This document shows positions 1-13,784 of a stretch of DNA of 64,000 nt, piece after piece. The stretch spans positions 28,996,760 through 29,060,759 of the forward strand of contig OX344762.1 of the NCBI GenBank assembly GCA_947034895.1, in the 5' to 3' direction. Below the pieces are notes generated by a model, which was not told the DNA's origin, searched no databases, and saw nothing but the letters and a program-made list of their open reading frames with translations. Position numbers and translations under genes: made by a program. The stretch comes from Rhytidiadelphus loreus (taxonomy: Eukaryota > Streptophyta > Bryopsida > Hypnales > Hylocomiaceae). How positions within the stretch are numbered: position 1 is the stretch's first letter; each line of letters begins with the position of its first letter.

Positions 1-3000
1 TAATATTTTTATAAGATTTAGAGTAATTGGAAATGTTTGTTTAATTTCACTTGCCATGTCATAGTGCATTGTTGATACATTGTTTTACATTACTCAAGTG
101 TATTATATTTGTATATGTTACTTCTTGAATGGTTATTTAATATGAGTTAGTATAGCATATGTTGTTGTTGCAATTGTTTAATTCCAATAATTTGGCTATT
201 ATTATCAATATTACTCTTGTATCAAAATATTTTGGAATTTGATATATTGCTTTCAAAAATTTTAAATACTTTCAAAGCATAAATGTGCAAACTTCTTTGA
301 GGGGTTGCCAATAATATTAAAAGCAATGTATTAGCTCCAAATTGTGATGAAATATTTAATAAAAAATTTATATAATGGATAAATACTAGTACTTATTGAA
401 TGAAATTAGACAAAATTAGCTCCACTTACCTTGCACAATAAAAGTTTGGTTTACACTAGTGAGATGAAGTTATTGCCTAAATGTTTTTTACAAGATATAT
501 ATTCCATCTCAAATAAATGCATTTGACATTTATCTATAGAAATTATAATTACAAAAAAACAATGTTCACTTTTTTTTATGTTTGCATTTGAATTACTAAA
601 TGGGCTCCATAACTTTGAATTTGAATTAATCAATATTTTCAAGTATATTTAGTTGGAATAATAATAATAAGTTTGACTGTAGAATGACCTCATTGGTCAT
701 TTGAAAGTTTATGAGAATACTTTGATAAAGACTAAATATCACAATTAACAACTTTAATATTTTAATTTAAAAATAAAAACACACATCTCGTAAAGATGAA
801 CTTTGCAAGGAAAGTAACGAATTTCACAATGAATATAAAAGAGATTGATTTTAGTTTAATAATTTTAATTTATTTCATTTCTATTTCTATAATTTTAAAA
901 TTTTAAGAGATCTCAAATTATCATTGAACAAAAGTGGTAAAAACAAATTTCAACCTTTAGTTTTTCTATATCATCACAAATTTTTCATTAATTTTGAATT
1001 GTAGTACATAAATTTTAAATTTGAATTGAGGCTTCAAGAGATCCGAAACACTTTCCAAATTTTTATTATAATATAAATTTTCCTTGGAAGATTTTTTATA
1101 AAGTCTTTTCAACTTGATAGGAATTAACTTCTTTTAACAAATAATAATAAAAAAAACTCTAAGAGAAAATATCATTATGGGGGAACATAGTTATGATAAA
1201 ATCTAGAGGTGGTTGAGTGTTTGTGAATTTTTAGTATTATTAATATTGTAGTATTTGTACTACCGGTATGGAACAATTAAGAATAACAAAGTTTAAGCCG
1301 TTTTGAAGCTTTACAAAATCATCTCTAAATATTAAAGGTTATTTCTTCAACTATCATGGTCCAAAGATGACATTTAATTTTTGTTGTTGTTGTTAACCAA
1401 ATATGCACTAAAGGACCAAGTGTCCATTCAACGTACCCAAAAAATCTTGGGTAGGTACCTAAGCGGTCAATTTTAGTTGGATGTTTGAGAAATTTTGACA
1501 CAAGGTATGAACAAGTGTTACCATAGTAAGTATATAAATTTTTCCAATCGGATGCTTGAATCAAAAGTTATGTTGCCCCTACACTTTTGGGATAGCCTTG
1601 AACGCTTTAGGTAGCATGTGCAAAACTCCCATAATCAGTTTGAAATTTGGCAAGTATAAAGCTTATATGATCCAAGATGCAAATGTAAAGGACACTCACA
1701 TGTAGTGTAAATAGCTCATTCTAGGAGGAGTAAGAGTTTGTTGGCTCTATTAAGCAAGGTTGGAAATAAAAAGGTTTTCTTCTAACTTCAAATGTTATAA
1801 TCTTTCAATCCTTGTAGTCAAAGTTTTTGAAAGTGTTTTCACATGTTTCCATAGTAATCTAATGCAAATTTATATGATACGTGATTCTAGAGATTTCATT
1901 AACATAGAGTATATTCTTTATTCACATCACAGATTTAGTATGAATCAAGGTTGGCATGAGTTTATTATTGAAATGCCTTTTATCTCTATAAAATCAATTT
2001 TTTTTCTATAAATTGCTCAATTTTCTTTTAGAATTTTCTTACAAATATTATTATAAAATCTTATTTATCGTATTTGTAGTATTCTATATTAAATTGGATA
2101 GTTTACATTAATTATTTGCAAATCAATAACATTGATTTGTATAGTTCTAAATTACTAAGAGTAATATGGATATTAAATTGAATTGATTTGTACTAGATTG
2201 TAGAAGGAACTATGTGTGATACTATACCACTTTGACTCTAATCTAGAGGTGACCTTGAATTTTTTTTTTAATTCTAACATGTACATGAAGAAATTTGAAT
2301 ATGAGATGCTTGTCTACAATATCCAATTTATTTGTATCCTACTATTAATGCCAAGAACAAAGTGTATGCATAGTTTCTAAAGTGATTGCTACGAATGTTG
2401 TAATCTTTAATGTGTACCTCAAATGCATTAGAGATTAGATTTTTGAGTATTATTAGACACCATCTTTAACATATGCATGTAAACATCTAACTTTCTAATT
2501 TTTCAAAGGAATAAAGAAAACAGTCTATATGGATGTGTTTTGGAAAAATCAAAATCTACATTTAATGATCATTAAGATTGTGCCCAGGGCTATCGATTGT
2601 TTAATATGATACCTAGATATTTATTGGAGATACCAAAGATAAAATCTAAATTGGATTTTTAAAAATAATAATGATTTGAAGGTAGCATCTTGAAGCTTAA
2701 AATACCCCACTTTTGAAGTTCTTTAACAAATTTTTCTAGTCTATGTTCAAGGTGTTTTCCAATTACACTATGATGTTTATTGCTATAATTTCAAATTTTG
2801 CTAAAAATTTCATTTTATATTAAGCAATTTTGTAATTTTTGTGTTTATTATTTATTTATTTTAAATTAAATTTGTTTATTTATAAAAAAATGAAGTTAAA
2901 CTTTGGATCTATATTATTTTATGAGAAAAAATAATTTGAAAGGTGCATTTTAATATAGAAAACTAATGAGGTTTGAGCAAGTGGGAACATAAAATTTCCT

Positions 3001-6000
3001 TTAAGGGTTAATTTAGATCAATTTTTTTGGTTACAAACTATAAACTTTTTTTTTAAAGTCACCACTATTTTATTATTCTAAGAAGAAATTTATGACAAAT
3101 CTTCAAATCTTTGAAATTTGGACTATTCCTAGGTCTTTGGGGAATTAATCATAATTCAAATCCAAAAACATTTAAATGTAAAGTTCATTTTTTTGTTTAT
3201 TTATAAGTTATGCAATCTTATAACATTATTAATTCACACATATAAGTTTTGAACATTTAGACAATATACTTGCTACATTACAAACAATGCAAAATCTAAT
3301 TTGTGCAAAATATATACTAACATTGCTAGAATCTATACATAATTTTAACCTTAATGGTTTAGGAACGTGTTGAGGAATAATAGTATTCCAAAACAAAATT
3401 CCAAATATAACTATATAAAAAAATCTAAGTGATTGTGAATAATATTATTTTTAATACATCAAAACAAAATGTAATTTTGAATGAAGCTCTTGAGCTACTA
3501 AGTCAACTTTGATTTTCACAACTCATCATGGTCTTTGCTCATCATTAAGAAAGTTGAGTTCATTATAATATTATAAGAATAGTAACTCCAATATTACAAC
3601 GAGGCCAACATGAATCAAAACTTTGTTCTTCCATACAAGGTTGCAGTACTTATTATTGAAAATATCAATTAATATCTTTGCAGGTTGAAATATTCTAACA
3701 GCATTATTCAATGACATCATTGACATGAAAAAGGGAAATTGTTTACAAGTGACAGTAGAACCTTTTTTGAAAAATTAGGTGGTGGTGGTGAAGAAGAAAG
3801 TCAACTCCAAATATTCTTGTTTATATGGTTTTGTGGAATTCATTAAACTATATTATTCAATGCAATAGACCTAAAAGAATGGGATTTTATGTGTTCATTA
3901 TACAATTGAAAGGGCAAAAATTATTAATTTTAAGAAATGTTTCAAGAAAGTTGCACAATGTTGAGTACACTAAAAGTTTCCTATCATCATATCCTTCAAT
4001 TGAAATGATATATGACATGAAATCATGGGCCCTAATTGAAGATGCCTTAATTATAGCTTTCCTAGCACAAAATTAATGCTACTAAGTTTTGTGAGAAAGA
4101 ATGTTCAAAGCAATTGAAACATGTATCTGTTATAACACTCATATTAGAATGATCATATCTATGTTCTATAAGTGTAAGTAGGCACTAGATATTTGGCAAA
4201 GGACTTTCAAAGTTTAATGTAACGGGGGATTGTAAGCTAAAAGTTGATTAGGAAAAAGAGTGCAAATTGCAATTTTGAACAGTCAACATCTTGTTGACAA
4301 AAAACTTCATAGTGTTCATTTAAATTCCACTATTTTTTTAGATAGGGTTTGATGATTTGGACAATGTGGACCACCTATAGTAATGCAAAGTTTGTTTGAT
4401 AAGTTGTTTGATGAGTTACTAAAAACATTCTATGCAATGTTGTAAGAAATCGAAAAAGATCTTCAGCCTATTATGACCATTTATATTGGAAATGTGCTTT
4501 GGTGGTGTGATAAAAATGTAGAGTCTACAAGTGAAGATGTCTTAAATACATTTGTCTTATTGAACAAACAATTTTTGTGAATAGTGCAAAGAAAGGTCCT
4601 TTTCAATCTTGATTACTTACAATTAAATAATGCTCTTATAGTAAGAATAAAGACTAATTGTATAAAATACATTATCACCTAAGTTGAAGTAAGTATAAAT
4701 TGTAGAGTCTATTGTTATTTATTTTCTTACAATGAGTTTCTATTGTTCTTAGCTAAAAAAGTATTGGTTCTAAGTTCACTATAGAAATATCAAAATGGAA
4801 CTAAAATTTGAGGAAGAAATTTGGTAGTAAGGAAAAAAATTGTCAATCTTTCCTAAAACTATAAAATCTGTGCTCATCGAAAATAGGAGTTTTGTAGTTA
4901 AAATTCTATTTTGATCATTTAAAAAAACAAAAACAAAAACATATTTTAAATCTATTAATATACCAATATAGGAATCTAATGCATTGATGTTGCACTTTTA
5001 TACAATTTAGGATGATACATAAATTTTATAATTTTGAATTCAAATTTTGTATTCTTGGAAAATCTATTCAAAAAATAAATACTTATTATCAAACTGCAAA
5101 TTACCTTTCAAGATCATTTTTCTTATCCTACTTGAATAAAAAATAAAATGAAAAAAATACATGTAAAATCATCTTCTAAAGACAAGTGTTCTCTTAGACT
5201 TTAACCCACTAAGGACTAGAGGGTAGTCCAAATTTGCAAAATTGTTAAATTGTATTATAAAACTCAATTTAGAACAATAATTTAATGATGATTTTTGAAC
5301 AAAAATTATGAAATATGATCCACATATCATATCTATACAACAAAATCATCAACTAAATTAACCAATAAATTTAGAAATGATTTTTTAAAATTCAATTTAA
5401 AAATTATTATTGATTGGATACTTCTAATTTTCACAATTTTTTTAAGTTCAAAATGTCACATTCTAGTTATAGGATGTTTTAAGATTTTATTTTAATTGTT
5501 TAATCAAGTCATTTTGAATGGCCATTTTTTGAGCTGAAAATGATAGATTTTGAAGTCAAACATACTTGTGCTTCTTGAACCATGGAATATTTACAAAGAA
5601 AAGTTCTGAAACTCTATACAACACAAATTTAAGAGAACTAACACAAGTATGTATCAACATTTTGATGGATGAAAACAACAAGTTTCTATGTGCTTTGGAC
5701 ATGTTTGCATTCATCCATTGTTTAAATTTTGAACATTTGGTTTCTAAAGGGTTAATGTATTAATTTCAATGCTTTAAATGTCAGATGCATCATGTAATCA
5801 ATTTGCATTCAATTGCTCAATGACTTTAGAATATTGATTAACCCATGAAGTTCTATGACTATACTTTATTAAAAAATACTAAAAAATAATCATTCCTTGA
5901 GTTAAAAAATAACAAGAAATGAAATTTTTTGCATACCCAAATATAGTATCTTTGAAAAATTTGAATATTTTGACTCGTATTTGGATATGCAAAAAATTAT

Positions 6001-9000
6001 ATTATACTAGTCAATGAAAAATTCAAATATTTTGACTTGTATTTTGACCATCTATACCGTGTTGTAAGATATTAGTGTAAAAGTTAGAAAACTCATATTC
6101 AGAATACCTTACCATACTAAGTTAAGGAACTTGAATCCTCCTAACTTCATTTTTTTGCACAAAAGATTTTGATTTTTGATTTTTTTACATTAGAAAATTG
6201 AGTTGAAAGTCTAGACATCTTTTTTCAAAAGGAGACTAAATTTCATTTTTATGATGTTAAATTGAACTATTGGATATAAAATGGGTGGAAAAGCAAAATC
6301 TTTACTATTTCTAAGATGGAATTGGAACTCAGTGCCAATACTATTAGTGAGATTATTCTAGCAATCAATGTAAGTCTAGCAAAAAAAAATTATAAACTGC
6401 AAAAATTGAGTTTAAATATTAGTCTTATTTCTTAATTTTTTTATAAATATGCTATGATTGACCACCAAAGAAGATTATTTATAATTTTTACTAATCTAAA
6501 TGAATTTAAGCTTTTTAAGTAGATATAAATGCATTCTAAAGAAAAGGCAATTTAGAACATTAATTTGATTCTACGAGGCTCAAATATTTTGTGCTTAACC
6601 CTAGAAGGACTTTGGAGGCTAAAAAGTGGTGGTTGACTTTTAAGATTACTATAGAAATGAAGAATACGTCTATTGATTAAAAAATTGGATCATTTTTGGT
6701 AAAATACCTTTATAATAGGTCTTGTCCTTTGAGGATTAAAGTAGTATAACTTCTACTCCCAAATACCAATTGGAATAAAATTGTGTTTCTCCAAAGCTAA
6801 CTTATTTCTATAAAATCATGCTAAAATTTGAGAAAATAAAATAAATGTACCCAAACTTTCAATTGTCTTCTAGTATAAAGTTTTCATTAAAGTTATTTTT
6901 TTCTCTTGTTTTTCTAAGGCATAAATTTTGAGTTTTAAAGTAAACCAGTGAAGATATAGTTGATTAGTAAATATCACTTTTATATAATGATTACCATATT
7001 TACTCCTCAATAATATATTAGGAAATAATCTATTTATATATTCTAGTTATCGGTACCATGTAAATTTTACTCAAGTTTATAATGTACTTGAAGAAAAGTT
7101 CTCCTTCTTCAAATGTGCAATTGAACCAAAAAAATTGAAATGTTAAAATTAATACTCTACATACCTTATACAAGTTTACAAGCCAATTGATAGACTTTTT
7201 AGGGGTGACTTGGGTCTTGAACAAATGAATTCTTAAATTCTAAGTACTCAATCATATAGTAGATGCAAGATGAATGTTGTAAAAGGTGCACTTAAATAGG
7301 AATATATATATATATATATCACAAACATTTGTTGAAGAGATGAATTGGCAAATAAGACAACAATTTGTATTTGAAATAACACATTGTTTAACCCTTTAAG
7401 TCCCACAAGATCCAAAAGTAGTTGTCAAATAATATAGTTTGATTGGCATAGGAAAGCCTTAATTTGGGGGAGATGGAGCATGATCTATAAAAGTCTAATT
7501 ATAAAAATACAAATGTACCTAGAAGTTAGAAAGGTTTATACATAACCATGTGGAAAAATTACTATAGAGTATTTAGATAGAAGTGCAAAACATGTGAGAT
7601 GAACAAGCTACATGTGCAGCAAAGGGGAACAATGACAAAAGAATGTCCATTTAGCCTACCACTATAGTGAAAGAAGAGGGCTTGAGAGAAATATGGTATC
7701 TTCATCTTTACACAATAGAGTTTTGTGTATAATTAAAACTTTGTAGGATATTATGATGTTTTCCTATCCATTTATTCATGATGCAAAACTTGCAACCTAT
7801 ACCTCCATTGAAATAAGCTTTAATGAATGAAGAATATTGCATTCAAGAACTTATTGGCATTTTCAACAAAAAATTATATATTCTCCAAATTCAATTGTTT
7901 TTTCTATAATGCTCTTATTTCTTGGTGCATTATATGTATTTGCATGTTATTCTTTCTTATTTCACAACATTACCACCATGTGTTCATAATTCAAAATATC
8001 TCATTCTTGCCTTTTTTTGTGACTATCATGAAACAATATATTTCACATTTTTTTTGTTCATCTCATACAAGACTTATGTATACACTCACTTTGATCAAGG
8101 GTTTCTTCCTAGGTTTCTTCAATGCACATGGTAGACCATATCTTCATGTAATATGTCTATTACATATTCTCCCATTTTGTTTGGTAGGACTTTGCATATT
8201 TGTTGAGATATCTTGTAAGATTAAGGGTTAAAAACAGTTCCCTCAATGTTCTTGTTCTAGCCAAAACTGGCTCAAAACTTGAAGGATTAACTTTTAAAGG
8301 ACATTCCATATTCCCACTAGATCAAACTTCATTAGTTTATATATCAAAAGTATACCTTTAAAAAATTTGATATTTTTTCATTTAGTAATATAGATCCAAA
8401 ATTTGACTTTAATTTTTTATAAATAAAAATACTAAAATGAAATTCATAAGGTTTCTTTTAGAAGCAGTTTCTTTGTGAAAATTAGGTAATTACGTAAATG
8501 CTTAACACAATACAATTTTTTTTAGCAAAAATAGAAATGATAGTGAAAAACATTAAGGGATGATTGGTGTACTCTTTGAACTCACACGTACCAAAATTTG
8601 TTAAAAAAAACTACCTTTAAAATGTCACAAAATTAAAATTAATAATATTTTTTGAAAAAATAAAAATAAAAATAAAAATAGATTATTGGAGCTTCATTTT
8701 TTTTTTCAAGTGAAAAGACATTTAAAGTTAAGAACTCTCAGAAATTTAGGTTTGACTTTCGTCCATGCCTTTTGTCCATGCCTTCTAGGTTAAGTGGTTA
8801 ATCACTTTTTGAACTTTCTCTTATTTTCAATCCTAATCAACATTTAATTTCTGAATATGCATTTGAAGGTTATTCTTTGGGATATCATTGGATTGCCAAA
8901 AAAATTGCAACAAATGTGGTTCTACATAGGGTACATTACATTTGTAATGGGTTTCAGATTAATAGGAATTTTCTCATGTAAATCACAAAATTAAAAAAAA

Positions 9001-9278
9001 TAACCTACTAGATTTAACATTTGATCCATTATCTCTTGTACATTTTTCCATTGTTAAAAACAACCTTCGAGAATATAAATGCCAAGAGTGTGCACCATGA
9101 GGTTTGAGGTTTGGGATGGTGCTTCTATGCACATATTAATCACTCAAGTGCTCAAAACACCACCTAGAGCTAAATTTTTTTGCGTTACTAAAATTTTCAG
9201 ATCAAATGATTGTTTCCAAATTATAGTCATACATAGGGATGATATAATTACATTTGTATGCAACTACAACATATCAAT
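1..9278. other. AT-rich intergenic DNA without a gene
   Basis: I see no supportable gene here. Open frames are short, AT-rich and lack recognisable domains. The longest begins with ATG at 7827 and runs to 8231 (134 codons, mostly hydrophobic Phe/Ile/Leu); it looks like a chance frame in T-rich DNA. A (TA)n run lies at about 7302-7319. Parts of 1.33-1.6 kb and 6.72-6.83 kb resemble the dispersed repeat seen at 18.6 and 26.4 kb, so much of this stretch is probably decayed repeat. Confidence 0.6.
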
Positions 9279-9520
9279 ATGGGAAATTTCATTAAAATGG
9301 TATCATTCTGCAACTTTGGCACTTTTTACTTTCGCACTTTTTACAGTGTAGATTGTATAGTCTAAAATCTATACCTATCCTAGATAGCACTTTTATAATT
9401 TAAACCATACAATTTGAAATTTACCCCTATCCTAAATGTCACTTTTATACTCATGATAGGTATACATTTTGCGGTATGAAAATGGCTTATGAAATATGCC
9501 ATTTTAATGAAATTCTTTAT
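9279..9520. mobile_element. Fold-back miniature element (family shared with 63.16 kb)
   Basis: The two ends are inverted copies of a sequence containing TTTCATTAAAATGG: on the plus strand at about 9287-9300, and as its complement ending at about 9513. The same terminal motif, with TTTCGTTAAAATGG, bounds the element at 63,164-63,408. The interior is AT-rich and non-coding. It appears to be an older and more diverged copy. No clear target duplication is visible. Confidence 0.6.
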
Positions 9521-10754
9521 CAGTGTAGTTGCATGTGTATGCATGTATGTATCTTTGAATATCCATATCCATATCCATAGAACCATATGTATTATATCTA
9601 TATTTGTATATCCTTTGTGAGCCCCAAATAATCCTTTATTGAGTAAATAAAACCCCTAGATTTTGAAGGGAGAAGAGTGGTTGGTGTTTTTGAGGGTACG
9701 ATAACAAATAATTGATAAATAATTTGTATTGTGCATATTCTACACTTAATTTTTAATGTAAAAAAATGAACAAATTGATTATTCATTAAAAAAACAAGGA
9801 TTGCAATACAATTGGTCTTTCACTCTGTGACCTTAAAATGATTGACATCACAAAAATTTAAGCTCTATAATAAAAACAGACTATATATGAACTCTTCTTG
9901 TTAGTTCAATTACTAAGCTCAACACTAATATTACTAACTCATACTAATTTTGGAATTATGCAAATTTACAAGGTGCGCTTATATGTTATTTCACAATATC
10001 TTAGATAAACTCAATATAGTATGGTCCACACAATTTTGTACTATCTCAAATGTTGTACTTTTCATTGAGTTTTTATCCAACACTCATTCAAATTTTATCC
10101 AAAGGTTCACACTAAATAGGTAGCATTCATCCAAAATTATTCAAATTAGTGCAATGTAATCTAGACTTGCAATTATATTCGACCTTTCATGCACTAATTG
10201 AATGAGATGTGTAATTACTACAAATGAATATTGGCTTGTGGGTACCTTTATTGTACACTTCTCCTACATAGTTCATCTACATTTTGTTAGCATCTACACT
10301 TTCATAGGTTTACAAACAAGTGAGTGTAAATTGTTAAGCACTATTTAGCCAACTTTCTTTACAAAATACTCCTCATTATACGGCACAATGTTCCTATTAT
10401 TATACCAAACACTATAATATCAAATAATGGTATCATACACTATTCTACCAGCTATCCACGTGCTTAACTCAGTAGAAGGCCTTTAATGGGAGGCCTCCCC
10501 ACTATACAAAATCTAGTGATTTCACCTTGAGGTCTTGTACTTTCATTGGCTTGCCTTATAAGTGGTGTAAACATAACATTCTAAATTGGTGAAGGAGCTG
10601 AGAGGGCTCTAGAACTTTGTTGAAACATCAAAGAACATAGTACAATGATAGAATCATCCTTCTTAGGAGTTAATCTAGTGTGGCCACTTCATCCCTTGGA
10701 AGGCACATTCTTTTCTAAAGACCTTAATTTTCTTCAAGTGAAATGGGCTTATAG
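9521..10754. other. AT-rich intergenic DNA, nothing recognised
   Basis: No gene, RNA or complete repeat unit could be supported. The composition matches the flanking AT-rich DNA. Confidence 0.6.
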
Positions 10755-12089
10755 CACTAGAAGAAAATGAGGGGTTTTGCAACTACAAAGAGCAACTAGT
10801 TTTTAGTTGCACCAGACATTTGCAACTGGTGAGAATTTGGAGGGCCCCAGTTGCTATGGACAAGTTTTCTAGTTGCACCGTAGTTGTAAGGCAAAACGTT
10901 TTAGTCCCACATTGTGTAGCTTACTTAGAACTTCATTGATGCGCTTTATGACGTGGTTGCCTACGTGGTATTTACTGTTGTTTGAGGTCGGTAACTAAGT
11001 TGCAACTTGTTTGTGACTTCATGGCAACTTTCATGCGATTGGTCTGCTACTTCATTTCAACTACTTCGCAACTGCTTTAGGTAAATATTTGATTATTGGA
11101 CAATGATTATGGGACAATGATTATGGGACAATGTTTATGGGAGATTGATTATGGGACAGTGTTTATGGGAGATTGATTATAGGACAATGATTATGAGACA
11201 ATGACTATGGGACAATGACTATGGGACAATGATTATAAGACAATGTACGCAGTTTGCAACTCATTTACGACATGTATGCCACTTCTTACCAACTGATTTG
11301 CAACTAGGTTATGACCTTTCTATGACTATTGTGATTACTTTATAGGATATGTACAATTTTTTTGTAACTTGTTTGTGACTCATGAATCATGAGTACAACT
11401 TATTTGCAACTGTTATGCATCTTGATGATACATTTGTGCAACTTGTAATCGACTGCATACAAGTGTTTTACAACTCATTTGCAATTGATGGTCAACTAGT
11501 ATATTCATAATACAATATACAACATATTATGTACAATATACCATACATAATACAACACATATAATATACCATACAATATACACCATATATCATACAATAC
11601 TCACCATATTGGAGATTTTAGGGTGTTAAGAAGACGAGTTATTTATACAAGTGGGGTGGTAGTAGGTATGACAAATGATATGGAATATATAAAATGCACG
11701 AATTATATTAAAGTAAACTTGTCTTCTTGTAGTTGTTTTGTAGTTGTAAACTAGTTGTATTTTGGTTGTTCTATAGTTGTTTTCTAATTGTCTTTGAATT
11801 GATTTCTAGTTGCACTCTAGTTGTGGATTCCACATAATGCAAAGTTGTCCACATCGACACTTCTAACAAATATAGGATGTAAAATACCTACTCTGTTATG
11901 ATTCCTTTTTTCTACATTTTTTTTTACGACTACTGTGCAACTACAACAACTACTCTGCAACTACAACAACATACACATCAAAGTTGGTGCAATTATAGAA
12001 AATTGCAGTTGCAAGATAGTTATATAGGATACTTAGTTGCATTTGAGTTGCATATGGCCGGTTGCAGCAGACACGTTTTTCTTCTAGTG
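10755..12089. mobile_element. Non-autonomous CACTA (En/Spm-type) transposon, 1.33 kb
   Basis: The left end starts CACTAGAAGAAAA and the right end is its exact complement, ending CTAGTG at 12,089. The element is flanked on both sides by TAG (10,752-10,754 and 12,090-12,092). CACTA termini and a 3-bp target duplication define this superfamily. Both subterminal zones carry many short direct and inverted copies of a TTGCAACT-like motif, as expected for transposase-binding subterminal repeats. No transposase frame is present, so it would need an enzyme supplied in trans. The interior holds a 14-bp minisatellite (11,092-11,245) and an AT-rich run rich in ATACAATATACC-like units (11.5-11.6 kb). Confidence 0.9.
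11092..11245 (+). repeat. 14-bp minisatellite inside the CACTA element
   Basis: About eleven head-to-tail copies of a unit close to GATTATGGGACAAT. Variants include GTTTATGGGAGATT and GACTATGGGACAAT. It lies wholly inside the CACTA element at 10,755-12,089 and does not encode protein. Confidence 0.85.
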
Positions 12090-12092
12090 TAG

Positions 12093-13260
12093 TTTGGTTA
12101 AGAATGTTAGAGCATTACAATTTATATATTGTTTTAATATTTTTTTTAATAGTATTTGCATTGCTATTTGAGAGTCAAAGAACCCTCTTGAGACCCATTT
12201 TTTTTTTTTTCTTTTCTAAATGATGGGTGGCAAATCGGACACTTCAAGAAGCTTTTCATGGGCTCAATCATGCTCCTATCTCCACCAACTTAAACAAAAA
12301 ATTTGTTGGTGATATTCCGTGACATTGACACTATTCAAGCCACGTGTTGCCAATCTTGACACACAAATATAATCACAAACATAAGTGAAACCCAAACGCG
12401 CTAAAGAAGTATAAGCCCCTGACATGATGAAGTGTTGAGCTCTTCTTTTCCATTGAGAGGCTCGGTTGAATTTTGACCTGACCTGTCTGCGGTGGAGGTT
12501 TTTGAAGTCCGGGTAGCTCTTCCGAATGTCCGAGCTGGGCGGCCGCTCTTCCTCTTCCCATGACAGACAGTAAGTTACTGACAACACAGTGGAGATGTGA
12601 TGCATTTCTGAACGACCCTTCCAAACTTCCTCTCGGACGTCCTTTCCTGCGAGCTAAGTTAAGCTTAACTTACAGTAGATGCCGGCAGCTTGTGTCGAAT
12701 CGATCGATGCAACTGTCGATGCAATGCAACTGAACGGGGGTTCCGGCTCACGTCTCTGATGAGGGTGCAGACGTCGAGACTACCTTACTGTCTGCCTGCA
12801 GAGCCAATTGAGAAAGACAGACTGAAACTCCGTGGAGGATAAAAGTTAAGTTAAGCAGCAAGTGCGAGTGCGAGGGCCATGATGGTTCCTGTTTGAACTG
12901 GGCATGTTACCCTGTCAGGAGCCATCAAAGCCTGGAGTGCACTGCTGCGTTCTTTACGCAGCTAAGCTTAAGCTAGCAACAGGGGAGTCCATCGCATCCT
13001 TCAAAGTTCAAACCTGCCTGATGAGCTGGTGAATTCCCCGAAGAAAATGCCAAAAGGTCCGGGGAGAGGATTGATCTGACACACAGGTGATCATTGCCAA
13101 AGGGGCCACTGGGGCCTCCCTCCACGCGCCCACGCGCCTGTCTGCAGCTGCCTGATGAGTGCTTGCAAGTCGGAACGATACTGATGAGTTACGGAAAACG
13201 TAGCACCTAACATCTACAGATTCTTGTCTCAAATGTACTCACTTTATTCATGAGCGTACT
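12093..13260. other. GC-rich island without a recognised gene
   Basis: From about 12,260 base composition jumps from AT-rich to roughly balanced and stays so until about 13,260, as it does around the real genes in this window. No long or conserved reading frame is present. An ATG frame of 109 codons on the minus strand (12,605 to 12,276) shows no domain I know. A hairpin with arms at 12,881-12,891 and 12,916-12,926 lies inside, and a 14-mer, TGATCATTGCCAAA, is shared with 20.48 kb. It could be the promoter or exons of a non-coding transcript, a microRNA-type locus, or a gene relic. Confidence 0.45.
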
Positions 13261-13430
13261 TGGTCGGGGTGTAGAAACACCTATTTTTAGCACTTTTTTA
13301 AGGTGCCACGCCAGATTTCAATATTTTAATAATATTTATTTTATTTATTTACACTTAATATGGGGTGTTGATATATAGTCAAACAACACTCTTAAGACCC
13401 CAAATTTTCTCCAACGCTACCCAACAAGAC
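13261..13430. repeat. Short repeat with GC-rich ends and an A/T core (family with 14.1, 48.9 and 61.9 kb)
   Basis: A GC-rich left end is followed by a low-complexity A/T core and a right end reading close to AAGACCCCAAATTTTCTCC. The same architecture and a similar right-end motif recur at 14,080-14,370 and 61,866-62,225. It is non-coding and is probably a miniature element of unknown class. Confidence 0.4.
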
Positions 13431-13512
13431 CCCATAAAATCTTTCTCAAGATAGTAATGGAACCATGTTGAATTACTTACTCTAGAAAGGGGAATTCCCT
13501 CTAGAATGCAGT

Positions 13513-13615
13513 AAGGTAGCTTTACCCAATATTGAACTTTGGTCCAATTCCATCTAAATGTAGGGACTTCATTGATTTTTAAATGAAAATCTATGATACT
13601 AGTACATGCTTTAAC

Positions 13616-13697
<82 letters not shown>

Positions 13698-13784
13698 CAT
13701 TTTATATTTTCATTTAAAAATCAATAAAGGTCTTCTAATTTAGTGGTAATTAGATTAGGATTTGGTTTAGGGTAAAGTTACCTT
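13513..13784. repeat. Fold-back repeat with an (AT)n/T32 tip
   Basis: Arms of roughly 75 bp at 13,513-13,590 and 13,704-13,784 are imperfect inverted copies. Both contain TTGATTTTTAAATGAAAA, and the outer ends read AAGGTARCTTTACCC on one strand. The tip is a long (AT)n tract (13,619-13,666) joined to a run of about 32 T (13,666-13,697). This is probably a miniature inverted-repeat element whose loop expanded by slippage. Assembly across this tract could be unreliable. Confidence 0.7.

Noticed and set aside
3825..4076. 83-codon plus-strand frame that could be a transposon gene fragment
   Set aside because: It starts at a TTG, has no domain I recognise and has no intact neighbours. Possible decayed coding repeat but not supportable.
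7827..8231. 134-codon ATG frame rich in Phe, Ile, Leu, His and Cys
   Set aside because: It lies in T-rich repeat DNA, overlaps a second frame in another phase, has no recognisable domain or splice context, and the hydrophobicity follows from the base composition.
12276..12605. 109-codon ATG frame on the minus strand in the GC-rich island
   Set aside because: No family resemblance, and an overlapping frame of similar length exists in another phase. GC-rich DNA favours such chance frames.
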